A stretch of 64,000 bases of DNA, from contig NZ_AWGE01000023.1 in assembly GCF_000495815.1 (NCBI RefSeq), positions 1-64,000 of the forward strand, in the 5' to 3' direction. The position numbers and the translations under genes were made by a program. Shown piece after piece: positions 16,828 through 25,984 of this stretch; within the stretch, counting starts at the first letter, position 1; every line of letters begins with the position of its first letter. The notes below the pieces were generated by a model. The model saw only the letters and a program-made list of their open reading frames with translations. It had not been told where the DNA came from and searched no databases. This stretch comes from Asticcacaulis sp. AC466 (lineage in GTDB: Bacteria; Pseudomonadota; Alphaproteobacteria; Caulobacterales; Caulobacteraceae).

Positions 16828-17100
16828 AAGCCAACATGTCCTTTTGTCTGGCACCTGAGAAGTGCAATTTTTAAATAGCACGACTGTTTTTAAATTGCTA
16901 CTAATTACTACCGATAACGGTGAGGCTTTAGGCTGTCAAAATTATGGCAATCGCCCCCAAAATTGCGCCAAATTTGCGCTAAAGCCTCAATCGGCGCTTA
17001 AAATCGTCCGGTAAGCCTAGGTGTGAACATTATTGCAATTAAATTATTGCATTTTTTACCGTCCTCACCTACCTTACACCCCGTAATTGAGGAAATGAGC
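16828..17100. promoter_or_regulatory. Divergent glmS/glmM intergenic region with inverted repeats
   Basis: The 273-base gap is notably AT-rich. TGAGGCTTTAG (16921-16931) and CTAAAGCCTCA (16979-16989) are perfect 11-bp inverted repeats 47 bases apart. GCAATTT (16864-16870) and AAATTGC (16892-16898) form another symmetric pair nearer glmS, and an ATTGCA/ATTATTGCAT pair lies near 17033-17052. A ribosome site, TTGAGGAA, ends at 17094. These elements could be operators for a regulator of both genes, or arms of an RNA stem. The HTH-bearing GlmM encoded next door is an attractive but unproven candidate binder. Confidence 0.5.
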
Positions 17101-18729
17101 ATGAGTGAAGGCAAGTGGGAAAAGCTGCAAGACGCGGTCGCCACGTCTGGCATTTCGATAAAGGACGTTGCCGAAGCAGCGTCCATCGCCCAAAGTAGCG
17201 TCTTCCGCGCCTTAAACGGCTCCACCAAGGCGCCGCGCGCCGAAACGGTTGATAAGCTTGAGGCCGCCTTCATTGCCCTCGTCACCCAAAAAATCGCCAG
17301 CTACCGACAAGCAATGTCGCTGTATGGCTACAATCCTATCCGCAACAGAAACGAAGAAATGGCCACTCATATGACCGCCATGAGCCAGACTCGCAAATAT
17401 TTCGGCACGGACGGCATACGCGGCCGCGCCAACTCCTTCCCCATGACCGCCGAAGTCGCCTACCGTGTCGGCATGGCGGCGGGAAAGATGTTCATGTCCG
17501 ATACCGACCGCCGCCATCTGGTGGTTATCGGCAAAGACACCCGCCTGTCGGGCTACATGATTGAACCCGCCCTGGTGGCCGGCTTCACCAGCGTCGGCAT
17601 GGATGTGCGCTTGTTCGGTCCCCTGCCCACCCCTGGCGTCGCCATGATGACGCGATCGATGCGCGCCGACCTGGGCGTCATGATTTCCGCTTCGCACAAT
17701 GCGTTTTCCGACAACGGCATAAAGCTGTTCGGCCCGGACGGGTACAAATTGTCCGATGAGGTCGAACTGGCCATCGAAGCCCGCATGGATGGCAACATCC
17801 TGCTCGGCGTGGCAGAGCCGCAGAAGCTCGGCCGGGTTCAACGCGTTGACGATGCCCAATGGCGCTATGTCGAAATTGCCAAGGCCACCTTCCCGCGCAA
17901 CCTGACGCTCAATGGCTTGCGGATCGTGCTCGATTGCGCCAACGGCGCCGCCTACAAGGTGGCGCCGCTGGCTCTGTACGAACTGGGCGCGGAAGTTTTT
18001 CCGATCGGCGTCACTCCCGATGGCGTCAATATCAACGAAAAATGCGGCTCTACCCAGCCTCAGGCCATGGCGCAGAAGGTCAAGGAACTGCGCGCCGATA
18101 TCGGCATTGCGCTGGACGGCGACGCTGATCGTGTCGTGATCTGCGATGAGCATGGCGTTATCGTCGATGGGGACCAGATCATGGCCATCATCGCCGCCAA
18201 CTGGGCGCGGCGCGGCCTGCTGAAGGGTGGCGGCCTGGTCGCCACCGTCATGTCCAATCTCGGGCTGGAACGCTTCATGGCGCAACAAGGCCTGACCTTG
18301 GAACGCGCCAAGGTCGGCGACCGCTACGTCATGGAAAAGATGAAGGAAGGCGGCTTCAACCTCGGGGGCGAACAGTCTGGCCACGTCATCCTGCACGATC
18401 ATGCCACCACCGGCGACGGCCTTATGGCCGCGCTACAGGTTCTGGCCGTGCTGGTCGAGTCCGGCAAACCCATGAGCATTCTGGGCAAACAGTTCGATAC
18501 TGTGCCGCAACTGCTCAAGAATGTGAAATATACAGGCGAAAGTCCACTCAACCGCCCCGCCGTACAACAGGCGATCCGCGACGGCGAAGAGGCCCTGAAG
18601 GGCTCCGGCCGTCTTCTGGTGCGCCCCTCAGGCACGGAACCGCTGATCCGCGTGATGGCCGAAGGAGATGACGCCGCCCAGGTCGAGACCGTGGTCAACC
18701 AGATCGTCGAAGCCATGTCGGGCAGCTAA
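17101..18729 (+). CDS. glmM: Phosphoglucosamine mutase GlmM with an N-terminal helix-turn-helix extension
   Basis: Residues 98-542 are full-length GlmM, converting glucosamine-6-phosphate to glucosamine-1-phosphate: [14 protein letters not shown], phosphoserine loop SASHN (Ser198), DGDADR metal site (339-344), GGEQSGH and [12 protein letters not shown]. Residues 1-60 are extra: a Lambda-repressor/LacI-like HTH with [23 protein letters not shown] (18-40) and a second helix pair, then a linker of about 35 residues. The frame is unbroken. Start 17101 has GAGGA 7 bases upstream (ATG 17095 also possible). Internal ATGs at 17359, 17371 and 17380, which would give a normal 449-residue GlmM, lack good ribosome sites. 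It is divergent from glmS. DNA binding is inference. Confidence 0.9.
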   Translation: MSEGKWEKLQDAVATSGISIKDVAEAASIAQSSVFRALNGSTKAPRAETVDKLEAAFIALVTQKIASYRQAMSLYGYNPIRNRNEEMATHMTAMSQTRKYFGTDGIRGRANSFPMTAEVAYRVGMAAGKMFMSDTDRRHLVVIGKDTRLSGYMIEPALVAGFTSVGMDVRLFGPLPTPGVAMMTRSMRADLGVMISASHNAFSDNGIKLFGPDGYKLSDEVELAIEARMDGNILLGVAEPQKLGRVQRVDDAQWRYVEIAKATFPRNLTLNGLRIVLDCANGAAYKVAPLALYELGAEVFPIGVTPDGVNINEKCGSTQPQAMAQKVKELRADIGIALDGDADRVVICDEHGVIVDGDQIMAIIAANWARRGLLKGGGLVATVMSNLGLERFMAQQGLTLERAKVGDRYVMEKMKEGGFNLGGEQSGHVILHDHATTGDGLMAALQVLAVLVESGKPMSILGKQFDTVPQLLKNVKYTGESPLNRPAVQQAIRDGEEALKGSGRLLVRPSGTEPLIRVMAEGDDAAQVETVVNQIVEAMSGS

Positions 18730-18747
18730 GCTTCGACTTACCAGGGC

Positions 18748-19959
18748 TTATAGATAGCTGGTCCACCACCGGCGATGTTTGGCCCGATAGGTGGCGAAGG
18801 CGCGCGAGACAGGATAAAGCGCGACCAGGATCATCAGCCAGATGCCATATACCTCGGGCAGGCTTAGGCCCCAACCCGCTTGTGCCAATTTGCCGGGATT
18901 AGACAGGAAGTCGGCGAAATCCGCCGCCGGAATGCCCATGGTCAGCCCCAGCAGCAACGCGCCCCCATGCACCAGATAGACGTGGATGAGATAGGTCAAC
19001 AAAGGGGTCCGCCCGAAGGCCAGGAAGGGTGCCTGCAAAACCTTCGGCAAATGAGTCAGGGCCAGCATCAGGCACATGGCCACGCCGAGCGTAACCAGCG
19101 TGTAATCCAAGGACGGCGGATATTTGGACAGGTCGAGAATATCCAAGGCCATCAGAACCGGACTCTTCTGCCATTCCCATAGATTGGAATCGCCATAGAG
19201 GTTTGGCAGCCGCAGAATAAGAAAGAGGGCAAGCATACCGGCCGCCAGCAAGGTCACCGCCCGGCGGCGCGCCAGTTCTTCCTGATTGAAAACGGGGCCA
19301 AGACCGTAACCGAGGCACAGGATGCCCAGCCATGGAATGACGGGATAGGCGATAAAGCCAGGGAACGCGCCCAGCCCGCCCGGTTGCATCGTCAGATGCC
19401 AGAAAAGCTGACCGCCCAGCGGAAGCCCTTTCACATCCACGCCCGCAAAAAGGTCGTGACCGGCAATGATGGCGATACCCAAGGTCAGCACGGAGTGCCC
19501 GGGCAGGAAGTGCAGGACGGACATCAGCATCATGCCGATTCCGATGGCGAAGATGATCTGCAGAAAAAAGAACGGATAGCCGAAATTAAAGCCAAAACTG
19601 ACGACCGTCAGTTCCAGGACAACCAGCCATAGGCCGCGTGTAAAAAGGAAGCGCGACAGGGCCCATCCGGTCTTACCCCTGGCCTTTTGCAGGCAAATCG
19701 ATACACCCGCCAAAAACGTAAAGGTCGGCGCGCACAAATGGGTGATCCAGCGGGTGAAGAACAGGACCGGCGTCGTATTTTCAAGGTCGAGGGGATCGAA
19801 AAGGAAACTATCGCGATGGAAGAAATCGCGGGTGTGATCGAGGACCATGAGCATGATCACCGCCCCGCGCAACAGGTCGATCATCTCCAGCCGGTGCGGA
19901 CGCTCCGCCTCTGTCAGCGGACCGTCAGTGGTTCCTTCGGCATCGGACTCTTCGGCCAT
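18748..19959 (-). CDS. DUF1624 / heparan-alpha-glucosaminide acetyltransferase-like membrane protein
   Basis: A 403-residue integral membrane protein with about ten helices. The N-terminal EMIDLLRGAVIMLMVLDHTRDFF, with its buried Asp and His, and the APTFTFLAGVS segment are typical of the DUF1624/HGSNAT-like acyltransferase clan; YLIHVYLVHGGALLLG lies near the end. Members are thought to move acyl groups across membranes, but the substrate here is unknown. Convergent with glmM, 18 bases from its stop. The adjacent minus-strand gene 20465-19998 is on its upstream side. Confidence 0.82.
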   Translation of the reverse strand: MAEESDAEGTTDGPLTEAERPHRLEMIDLLRGAVIMLMVLDHTRDFFHRDSFLFDPLDLENTTPVLFFTRWITHLCAPTFTFLAGVSICLQKARGKTGWALSRFLFTRGLWLVVLELTVVSFGFNFGYPFFFLQIIFAIGIGMMLMSVLHFLPGHSVLTLGIAIIAGHDLFAGVDVKGLPLGGQLFWHLTMQPGGLGAFPGFIAYPVIPWLGILCLGYGLGPVFNQEELARRRAVTLLAAGMLALFLILRLPNLYGDSNLWEWQKSPVLMALDILDLSKYPPSLDYTLVTLGVAMCLMLALTHLPKVLQAPFLAFGRTPLLTYLIHVYLVHGGALLLGLTMGIPAADFADFLSNPGKLAQAGWGLSLPEVYGIWLMILVALYPVSRAFATYRAKHRRWWTSYL

Positions 19960-19997
19960 CTCACGCCTCCCCCACAGGATAACGGCGTCAGCTTATC

Positions 19998-20465
19998 CTA
20001 TTGCGGGCTGTTGGCAAGAAGACGATCGCGTGCCGCCTCCGCGCGCGCCAAGGTCACGAAATTAGGAGAATTCAGGCGCTTCCCGCTGTTGAGCACGACG
20101 ACCAGACGATAGGCGTCGGGCCCGCTGTCCTTATCGACGATGTCGATGTGAATGGCGAAAATGGCGCGCGTCGTATAGGCGACCTCAGAGCGAAACTGAC
20201 CCAAGGACCGCACGATTGTCAGGCGGCCGTCGGCAATCCGCCATCGCTCATCGGGGCCGCACTGCGATGCAACGATAAGGCCCACGCCCGCCGCAACGCC
20301 GGTTCCCATCAGCAAGGCAAACACAGGTGTAAAAGCGGACATCGGCCATAGGGCGCGCAGCAAATCCTTGCCCGCAAAGCCAATCAAGACAAGCCCAAAG
20401 GCGGACAAACCCCAGCGAACAACGCCGGGCGTATGAAACGATATGTGGATGGGTTCCGCCTTCAC
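19998..20465 (-). CDS. Hypothetical membrane protein with two N-terminal helices
   Basis: The 155-residue protein has two predicted membrane helices (about 18-35 and 45-66), then a soluble C-terminal part rich in beta-strand pattern (WRIADGRLTIVRSLGQF, AYRLVVVLNSGKRLNSP) that resembles PH-like or DUF2244-type membrane proteins. I do not recognise a named family. It ends 38 bases before the DUF1624 gene starts and reads in the same direction, so they may be co-transcribed. Confidence 0.65.
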   Translation of the reverse strand: MKAEPIHISFHTPGVVRWGLSAFGLVLIGFAGKDLLRALWPMSAFTPVFALLMGTGVAAGVGLIVASQCGPDERWRIADGRLTIVRSLGQFRSEVAYTTRAIFAIHIDIVDKDSGPDAYRLVVVLNSGKRLNSPNFVTLARAEAARDRLLANSPQ

Positions 20466-20535
20466 ATCGCAAACATAGCGAGACAGCCTTACCGCCAGAT
20501 GACAAAAGGCGGTTAACGCCGCTTAAAGACCGCGA

Positions 20536-20569
20536 CAAAAAGGCCGGAGACGCGAGGGTCTCCGGCCTT
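20536..20569 (-). terminator. Rho-independent terminator after the transaldolase-like gene
   Basis: AAGGCCGGAGAC (20540-20551) pairs with GTCTCCGGCCTT (20558-20569) without mismatch, followed on the minus strand by TTTTTG. The stem also has a T-rich flank on the plus strand. Confidence 0.82.
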
Positions 20570-20600
20570 AATTTTTATGCCACGCTTGCGTGGCCTCGCC

Positions 20601-21254
20601 TTACAGGATGCTTTGGCCGGTGCTCTTCCAGTCGGACAGGAAGGTTTCCAGGCCCTTGTCGGTCAGGGGGTGCTTGAACATGTCGCGGAAGGTTTGCGGC
20701 GGCAGGGTGGCGCAGTCGGCACCGGCGATGGCAGCTTGCGCCACATGGGTATTGTTGCGCAGGGAGGCCGCCAGGATTTCGGTATCGAAATCGTAGTTGT
20801 CGTAGACAGCGCGAATGTCGTGGATCAGTTGCATACCATCGGCGCCCTGATCGTCAAGACGGCCGACAAACGGCGAGATGTAGGTGGCGCCCGCCTTGGC
20901 GGCCAACAGGGCCTGGGTGGCCGAGAAGCACAGGGTGACGTTGGTCATCAGGCCCTGCGACGAAAACTCCTTGGTCGCCTTCAGACCGTCAATGGTCAAC
21001 GGCACCTTGATGACCACGTTGGTAGCAATCTTGGCCAGCTTTTCGCCTTCCTTGATCATCGTGGCGGCATCCGTGGCGGCGACCTCGGCCGAGATCGGAC
21101 CTTCGCACATGTCACAGATTTCCTTGATGACTTCGAGGATGTTGCGGCCCGACTTCGCGATCAGCGTAGGGTTGGTGGTAACGCCGTCAATCAGGCCGGT
21201 TTCCAGCAGTTCGGCAAGGATCTTGGTGTCGGCGGTATCGGCAAAAAGCAGCAT
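20601..21254 (-). CDS. fsa: Transaldolase / fructose-6-phosphate aldolase family protein
   Basis: A 217-residue compact transaldolase of the FSA/TalC type, an alpha/beta barrel using a Schiff-base Lys (Lys83 in NVVIKVPLT). Other hallmarks: [57 protein letters not shown]. Such proteins are annotated as probable transaldolase, and the true choice between transaldolase and fructose-6-phosphate aldolase needs biochemistry. The start at 21254 is where family homology begins; the open frame extends 50 codons upstream without recognisable sequence. A strong terminator follows. Confidence 0.88.
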   Translation of the reverse strand: MLLFADTADTKILAELLETGLIDGVTTNPTLIAKSGRNILEVIKEICDMCEGPISAEVAATDAATMIKEGEKLAKIATNVVIKVPLTIDGLKATKEFSSQGLMTNVTLCFSATQALLAAKAGATYISPFVGRLDDQGADGMQLIHDIRAVYDNYDFDTEILAASLRNNTHVAQAAIAGADCATLPPQTFRDMFKHPLTDKGLETFLSDWKSTGQSIL

Positions 21255-21479
21255 GGAGAGGTCTTTCAGGGCTTGCGGGTTGGGATTTCCCGACTGTGCC
21301 CGACTGTCGTAATGTCGGGAATAGGCTTCCAACCGGCGGGATAATTCTGTATGGGGAGCGCATATAGCAAAAACGTCGCGAAGTAACCCCCGAGATTTTG
21401 CCATATACTGTTTTTTACGCGTCTTATCCGAAATGGGTTCACCCTATGTCGGGCGGCGCTCCAGCCCAAGTTTGTCCAT

Positions 21480-22889
21480 ATGAGTGATGCTGTCTTGAAA
21501 TCGGAAGCCCCGAAGGTGGGTTTCGTGTCGCTGGGCTGTCCCAAGGCGCTGGTCGATTCCGAACGTATCCTGACCCGGCTGAAAGGCGAAGGTTACGACA
21601 CCTCCGCCTCCTATGCCGGCGCTGACGTCATCGTCGTCAATACCTGTGGCTTCCTGGATTCCGCCAAGGAAGAGAGCCTCAACGCCATCGGTGAGGCCCT
21701 GGCGGAAAATGGCAAGGTGGTGGTCACCGGTTGCATGGGCGGCGAAGAGGCGTTGATCCGCTCGCGCTTTCCCAATGTCGCCGCCGTCACGGGCGCGCAT
21801 CAATACGAGGCGGTCATGGACGCCGTGCACAATATCGTGCCGCCCAAGCCCGATCCGTTCCGCGCCCTGGTGCCCGAGGACAGCGCCGGTGTGCGCCTGA
21901 CACCAAAACACTATGCCTATCTGAAGATTTCCGAAGGCTGCGACCATCGCTGCTCATTCTGCATCATTCCTTCCTTACGCGGGGATCTGGCCTCGCGGCC
22001 GGTCACCGAGGTGCTGCGTGAAGCCGAAATCCTGGCCAAGTCCGGTGTGAAGGAATTGCTGGTCGTCAGCCAGGACACCTCCGCCTATGGCCTTGATATC
22101 CGCTATGCCCAATCGGAATGGCGCGGCCAGATGTGGGATGCTTCGTTCGAAGACCTGTCGCGCGGCCTGGGGGAACTCGGCATCTGGGTACGCATGCACT
22201 ATGTCTACCCGTATCCCCATGTGAATGCGGTCATACCGCTCATGGCCGAAGGCAAGATCCTGCCTTACTTGGATATACCCTTCCAGCACGCCAGCCCGAA
22301 AATCCTCAAGGCGATGAAGCGTCCCGGCAATCAGGACAAGACCTTGCAGCGCATCGAAAGCTGGCGCGAAATCTGCCCCGACCTGACCTTGCGCTCAACC
22401 TTCGTGGTCGGCTTCCCCGGCGAAACCGAGGCCGATTTCAACCTGTTGCTGGACTGGCTGGAAGCCGCACAGATCGATCGCGTCGGCGCCTTCGCCTACG
22501 AAAACGTCGAAGGCGCGGCCGCCGCCCTCTTGCCCGATCACGTGCCAGAAGAGGTCAAGCAGGACCGGTTGGCGCGGTTCATGGCCGTGGCCTCGCGTAT
22601 CTCCGCCCAGAAGCTGGCCAGCAAGGTCGGTACAGTTCAGGACGTGCTGGTCGACGATATCCGCAACGACGGCACAGCCATAGCCCGGACCAGGGGCGAT
22701 GCGCCGGAGATCGACGGTCATATCTTCCTGAAAGGCTTCACCGGCCTGAAAGCCGGCGACTTCGCCCGCGCCAAGGTCACCCGTGCCGACGCCTATGATC
22801 TGTGGGGCGAGCCGGAAGGGCTGATCAAGCTCAACCGCGTGCCAGGCGCTACGCCACGCCGTATGCATACCCTGATCACCCGCAGGTAA
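21480..22889 (+). CDS. rimO: Ribosomal protein uS12 methylthiotransferase RimO
   Basis: A 469-residue radical-SAM enzyme that adds a methylthio group to an Asp of ribosomal protein S12. Three parts are clear: the UPF0004 domain ([37 protein letters not shown] with its three iron-sulfur Cys), the radical SAM core with CDHRCSFC and IPSLRG, and a C-terminal TRAM domain (about 390-455). [16 protein letters not shown] and [13 protein letters not shown] are family hallmarks. Transcribed alone, divergent from the transaldolase-like gene. Confidence 0.96.
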   Translation: MSDAVLKSEAPKVGFVSLGCPKALVDSERILTRLKGEGYDTSASYAGADVIVVNTCGFLDSAKEESLNAIGEALAENGKVVVTGCMGGEEALIRSRFPNVAAVTGAHQYEAVMDAVHNIVPPKPDPFRALVPEDSAGVRLTPKHYAYLKISEGCDHRCSFCIIPSLRGDLASRPVTEVLREAEILAKSGVKELLVVSQDTSAYGLDIRYAQSEWRGQMWDASFEDLSRGLGELGIWVRMHYVYPYPHVNAVIPLMAEGKILPYLDIPFQHASPKILKAMKRPGNQDKTLQRIESWREICPDLTLRSTFVVGFPGETEADFNLLLDWLEAAQIDRVGAFAYENVEGAAAALLPDHVPEEVKQDRLARFMAVASRISAQKLASKVGTVQDVLVDDIRNDGTAIARTRGDAPEIDGHIFLKGFTGLKAGDFARAKVTRADAYDLWGEPEGLIKLNRVPGATPRRMHTLITRR

Positions 22890-23015
22890 GATAAGCTTTT
22901 CGTGCGCGTTCGAACTTTGACACAACAGCTTTAAGGCGAGTCTGGATATCCCTGCCAAATGGGTTTACGTTGTCCCCGCTGAAAAACCAGTCACGCACTT
23001 AAATAGGGGCCTCCA

Positions 23016-23552
23016 TTGCGCAAACTATTCTGTTCTTCCGTCATAGCCTTGACCTTGGCATTTACCGGTGTCGCAACATCCAATGCCGAGCCCGTAACAG
23101 CGGCTGCGGCGTCTTCCGACATTTCCCCGGCGAAGCTGGCGCTTCTAAAGCGCCTCGATCAAGCGATGGATTTCGACGGCATGATGAAGAAGATGTATGA
23201 GCAGATGATGCCGGCAATGTTTCAATCCCTGCGTCAGTCCAACCCCAAAATTACGGATCAGCAGGTGCAGGATGTGACCCAGGTCACCGTCAGCGTCACG
23301 GCTAAATATACGCCGCGTATGAAGGATGAGATGTTCAAGGCCTATGCGAAGGTATTCACGGAGGAAGAACTCAACAGCATGGTCGTCTTCTACGAAAGCC
23401 CGAACGGTCAGGCTGTTCTCAAAAAGCTGCCGCAAGTCATGCAGGAATTCATGCCGGCCATGTCGAGCCTCATGCCGGACATGATGAAAGATATTCAAAA
23501 GGGTCTTTGTGACAAGGGGCTCTGCTCGGAACAAACGGCACCGGCAAAGTAG
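23016..23552 (+). CDS. Secreted DUF2059 protein
   Basis: 178 residues: a signal peptide (MRKLFCSSVIALTLAFTGVA, cleavage near Ala24) followed by a Met-rich helical DUF2059 region (LDQAMDFDGMMKKMYEQMMP, FTEEELNSMVVFYESPNGQA, PQVMQEFMP). The C-terminal CDKGLC pair of Cys could form a disulfide in the periplasm. The function of DUF2059 is unknown. The start codon is TTG, supported by AGGGGC 5-6 bases upstream and by the signal peptide beginning there. Confidence 0.82.
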   Translation: MRKLFCSSVIALTLAFTGVATSNAEPVTAAAASSDISPAKLALLKRLDQAMDFDGMMKKMYEQMMPAMFQSLRQSNPKITDQQVQDVTQVTVSVTAKYTPRMKDEMFKAYAKVFTEEELNSMVVFYESPNGQAVLKKLPQVMQEFMPAMSSLMPDMMKDIQKGLCDKGLCSEQTAPAK

Positions 23553-23845
23553 GCAAGCGGCGACGCATTTAGAAGCGGACGAAGACATAAAGACCGCCAA
23601 CGGCGAATACCGTTGGCGGTGATAATTGCCCCTGATCCAACGGTTACGCCCGGCATTATGACGATCCGGTCTCTGGCAGGGTCTCTGGCTTCAGCACCCG
23701 GACGGATAGCTGGTTATCGCCCGGCATGGGCTACCGATGGTTAGCCTCGATGCCTGACCATGCGCAAATTCAACCGACCAAGGCCGTGACGGAGTGTTAA
23801 CATATCCGGGTTAGCGTCTGTAAAACCATTGTTCGGAAATGACGC
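23553..23845. other. Intergenic region with one terminator-like hairpin
   Basis: ACCGCCAACGG (23593-23603) pairs perfectly with CCGTTGGCGGT (23610-23620), 40 bases after the DUF2059 stop. It lacks a T run, so it is a weak intrinsic terminator at best. The remaining 225 bases before the hydrolase gene hold no convincing reading frame, and I see no recognisable RNA. Confidence 0.5.
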
Positions 23846-24787
23846 GTGCTCAATCTGAGAAAGACAGTGCCCGGATTGGCGGACGATGCCCTGACCATCG
23901 TAAGCCACAAGGCGCCGGCCTATCATGATCGCTGGTGGATGAGCGAAGACGGCCTGCGCCATTACGCGCGCGATTATCCGGCCGCATCGGGCAGGGTCCG
24001 CCTGCCCGTCATCTGCCTGCACGGCCTGACGCGCAATTCAGCCGATTTCGAAGAGGTCGCCACCTGGATTGCCCAGGCCGACCGGCGCGTCATCGTCCCG
24101 GATTTTCGCGGGCGCGGCCTGTCGGAAAACGATCCCGACGCGACCAATTACCACCTGTGGACCTATGCCAAGGACGTATTGGCGCTATGCGACGCCTTCG
24201 GCATCGGCCAGGCCATCTTCATCGGTACGTCGATGGGCGGGCTGGTCACCATGGTCTTGTCCACTCTGCGTCCAAACCTGATCAAATCGGCGGTGCTCAA
24301 CGATGTCGGCCCGGTACTGTCGCCAAAAGGGCTGGCCCGCATCGCCGCCTTTGTCGCCGAACCGCACAGGCCGATGCGCGACTGGCAAAATGCGGCTGTT
24401 TTCACCGCGGAACGCTACAAAGCGGCCTTTCCTAACCGTAGCCAAGCCGACTGGCTTAAGATGGCGCATCGCCTGTTCCGCAAGGGGCGTGACGGTTTTC
24501 TGCATCTGGCTTATGATCCGCGCCTTATTGACGCTTTCAAGGACATGACCCTTTCGGTCAATCATTACGACCTGGCGCCGTGCTATGCGTCTCTGGCGGC
24601 TAATCGCAAGCTGATGCTGATACGCGGCAGCGCTTCCGACGTCCTCGACAGCACGGAAGCCAAAAAAATGGCCTCGCAATGCAACGATTTCACTCGCGTC
24701 GATATCGCCCATGTCGGCCATGCGCCGGATCTGACGGAACCGCAGGCCCGCGCCGCCCTGATGGCCTTCCTAGAAAGCCAGGTTTAG
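23846..24787 (+). CDS. Alpha/beta hydrolase
   Basis: A 313-residue alpha/beta-hydrolase fold protein. Oxyanion region CLHGLTRNSADFE, nucleophile elbow GTSMGG (Ser), a cap rich in basic residues, and a C-terminal HVGHAPDL with the catalytic His; the acid is likely an Asp near RGSASDVLD. The GTG start at 23846 has GGAAAT upstream. The family includes esterases, lactonases and haloperoxidase-like enzymes, and the substrate cannot be told. A palindromic repeat begins at its stop codon. Confidence 0.86.
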   Translation: MLNLRKTVPGLADDALTIVSHKAPAYHDRWWMSEDGLRHYARDYPAASGRVRLPVICLHGLTRNSADFEEVATWIAQADRRVIVPDFRGRGLSENDPDATNYHLWTYAKDVLALCDAFGIGQAIFIGTSMGGLVTMVLSTLRPNLIKSAVLNDVGPVLSPKGLARIAAFVAEPHRPMRDWQNAAVFTAERYKAAFPNRSQADWLKMAHRLFRKGRDGFLHLAYDPRLIDAFKDMTLSVNHYDLAPCYASLAANRKLMLIRGSASDVLDSTEAKKMASQCNDFTRVDIAHVGHAPDLTEPQARAALMAFLESQV

Positions 24788-24900
24788 AGCGTGTCCCGAT
24801 CTGACTGAACCAGATCGGCGCTCTACGTGTTTGCCTCTACGCGCTTTTTTATCCGAAAAGGGCATCACAGGTTTCGGAAAGCGCTTGTTTTTTCGCCGCC
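24786..24900. repeat. Dispersed palindromic repeat element (REP-like)
   Basis: The element starts at the stop codon of the hydrolase gene. Its first hairpin is GATCTGACTGAACCAGATC, a short symmetric unit bounded by TAGAGCG and CGCTCTA (about 24785-24825). A second part reads CGCGCTTTTTTATCCGAAAAGG with a GGTTTCGGAAAGCGCTT ending, whose arms pair imperfectly (AAGCGC/GCGCTT and CCGAAA/TTTCGG). Very similar intergenic elements are common in alphaproteobacterial genomes. It may also end the hydrolase transcript. The shorter repeat at 6534-6567 shares ATCGGCGCTCTA. Confidence 0.65.
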
Positions 24901-24914
24901 TGGGCATTTCATGG

Positions 24915-24942
24915 CTTGAGCACGGGCGCCTTGCTCCCATAT
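24915..24942 (+). promoter_or_regulatory. Sigma-32 (heat-shock) promoter for hsp20
   Basis: CTTGAG at 24915-24920 and CCCATAT at 24936-24942 match the heat-shock sigma factor consensus (CTTGAA and CCCCATAT) with a normal spacer. It ends 26 bases before the hsp20 start, the right distance for a short leader. Its presence directly before a small heat-shock gene strengthens both calls. Confidence 0.65.
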
Positions 24943-24968
24943 CCTGATTTGGCTTCAGGACAGGTGAT

Positions 24969-25388
24969 ATGACACGGACAGTGGTTTTTGACAGCCCATA
25001 TTTGCTGGGTTTCGACGATATGCGATCACTGATCGAACGCATAGGGCGAAGCCATGACAATTATCCACCCTACAATGTCGAAAACCTGGGCCCGGACTAC
25101 CTGCGTATCAGCATTGCGGTTGCGGGTTTCACCGCGGATCAGTTGCGCATTGAGGTCAAGGGTGCACACCTGACCGTTTCGGCGATCAAGGATAGGGTCG
25201 GTGAGACCCCAGAGCGCGAATATCTCCATCGCGGCATAGCGTTACGCGGGTTCACGCGCGCCTTCGTACTGAGTGATGGTTTGGATGTAAGTGGTGCCAG
25301 CCTGGCTTACGGCCTGCTGCACATAGATCTTGTCCGACCGACGCCGATCGACGATGTCAGGACTATACCGATCACGGTTACCGGTTAG
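24969..25388 (+). CDS. Small heat-shock protein, Hsp20/IbpA family
   Basis: The 139-residue ATP-independent chaperone holds unfolding proteins. The alpha-crystallin domain runs from YPPYNVE to about residue 130 (LRISIAVAGFTADQLRIEV, LTVSAIKD, REYLHRGIALRGFTRAFVLSDGLDV). The tail carries IPITV, an I-x-I oligomerisation motif. Proposed control by a sigma-32 promoter at 24915-24942. Its stop overlaps the stop of the convergent ptsN gene. Confidence 0.93.
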   Translation: MTRTVVFDSPYLLGFDDMRSLIERIGRSHDNYPPYNVENLGPDYLRISIAVAGFTADQLRIEVKGAHLTVSAIKDRVGETPEREYLHRGIALRGFTRAFVLSDGLDVSGASLAYGLLHIDLVRPTPIDDVRTIPITVTG

Positions 25389-25849
25389 GCCGCGTTCGAA
25401 TCGGCAATACCCGTCAAAACGGCATATATGGCGTCGGGATTTTCCATCTTGCGCAGTTGTTCGCGCAAATCCTTTTGACGCAGAACCCGGGATACCTTTG
25501 CCAGCGCACGCAGATGCTCGGTGCCGGCGTTTTCGGGCGCCAGCAGGGCGAAGATCAGATCGACCGGCGCATCATCGATCGAATCGTAATTCACCGGCGT
25601 TTCCAGACGCACGAACACACCATGCATCCGGTCCAGGCCCTTTATTTCAGCATGCGGCACGGCCACGCCCATGCCCACTCCGGTCGACCCCAGCTTTTCG
25701 CGGTCAATCAGCTTTTGATGCACGTCAACCGCATCGACGCCAAGCTGACGCGCAGCCACGTCGGCGACCATCTGGAGCGCCTGGCGTTTGGAATTGACGC
25801 TGACATTGCCGAGAATGGCATGCCGGTCAAGCACGGTGGTTAGAAACAT
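25385..25849 (-). CDS. ptsN: PTS IIA-like nitrogen regulatory protein PtsN (EIIA-Ntr)
   Basis: A 154-residue EIIA-Ntr, the final phosphoryl acceptor of the regulatory PTS-Ntr chain, affecting nitrogen, potassium and stress control. The phosphorylated His lies in GVAVPHAEI (near residue 66), with the LLAPENAGTEHLRALAKVSRVL segment and DREKLGSTG typical of the family. The start is set at 25849 (MFLTTVLD); the frame extends upstream without homology. It follows hpf and rpoN, the classic proteobacterial order. Its TAA overlaps the TAG of hsp20. Confidence 0.94.
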   Translation of the reverse strand: MFLTTVLDRHAILGNVSVNSKRQALQMVADVAARQLGVDAVDVHQKLIDREKLGSTGVGMGVAVPHAEIKGLDRMHGVFVRLETPVNYDSIDDAPVDLIFALLAPENAGTEHLRALAKVSRVLRQKDLREQLRKMENPDAIYAVLTGIADSNAA

Positions 25850-25984
25850 ATTAGATCCGTGGTCGTCACTGCGGCCGCATCCGCACCCTGTGCCGTCCGG
25901 CCTGCGCCGTCCGTGCCCCGATGCCATAGAGAAGTGGGCCGACAAGGTCAACCCACCTCTCCCACTGGCAATAATCGTGTTGGT

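Noticed and set aside
16828-17100. glmS ribozyme or riboswitch
   Set aside because: No glmS ribozyme core is recognisable and that class is known from Gram-positive bacteria; only inverted repeats are reported.
17212-18402. 396-codon frame antisense to glmM
   Set aside because: Antisense shadow of a well supported enzyme gene, with low-complexity His/Gln/Asp-rich sequence.
20507-20525. CtrA-type box TTAA-N6-TTAA, also seen before cmk at 42349-42362
   Set aside because: The spacing is 6 bases rather than the 7 of the CtrA consensus, and both sites could arise by chance.
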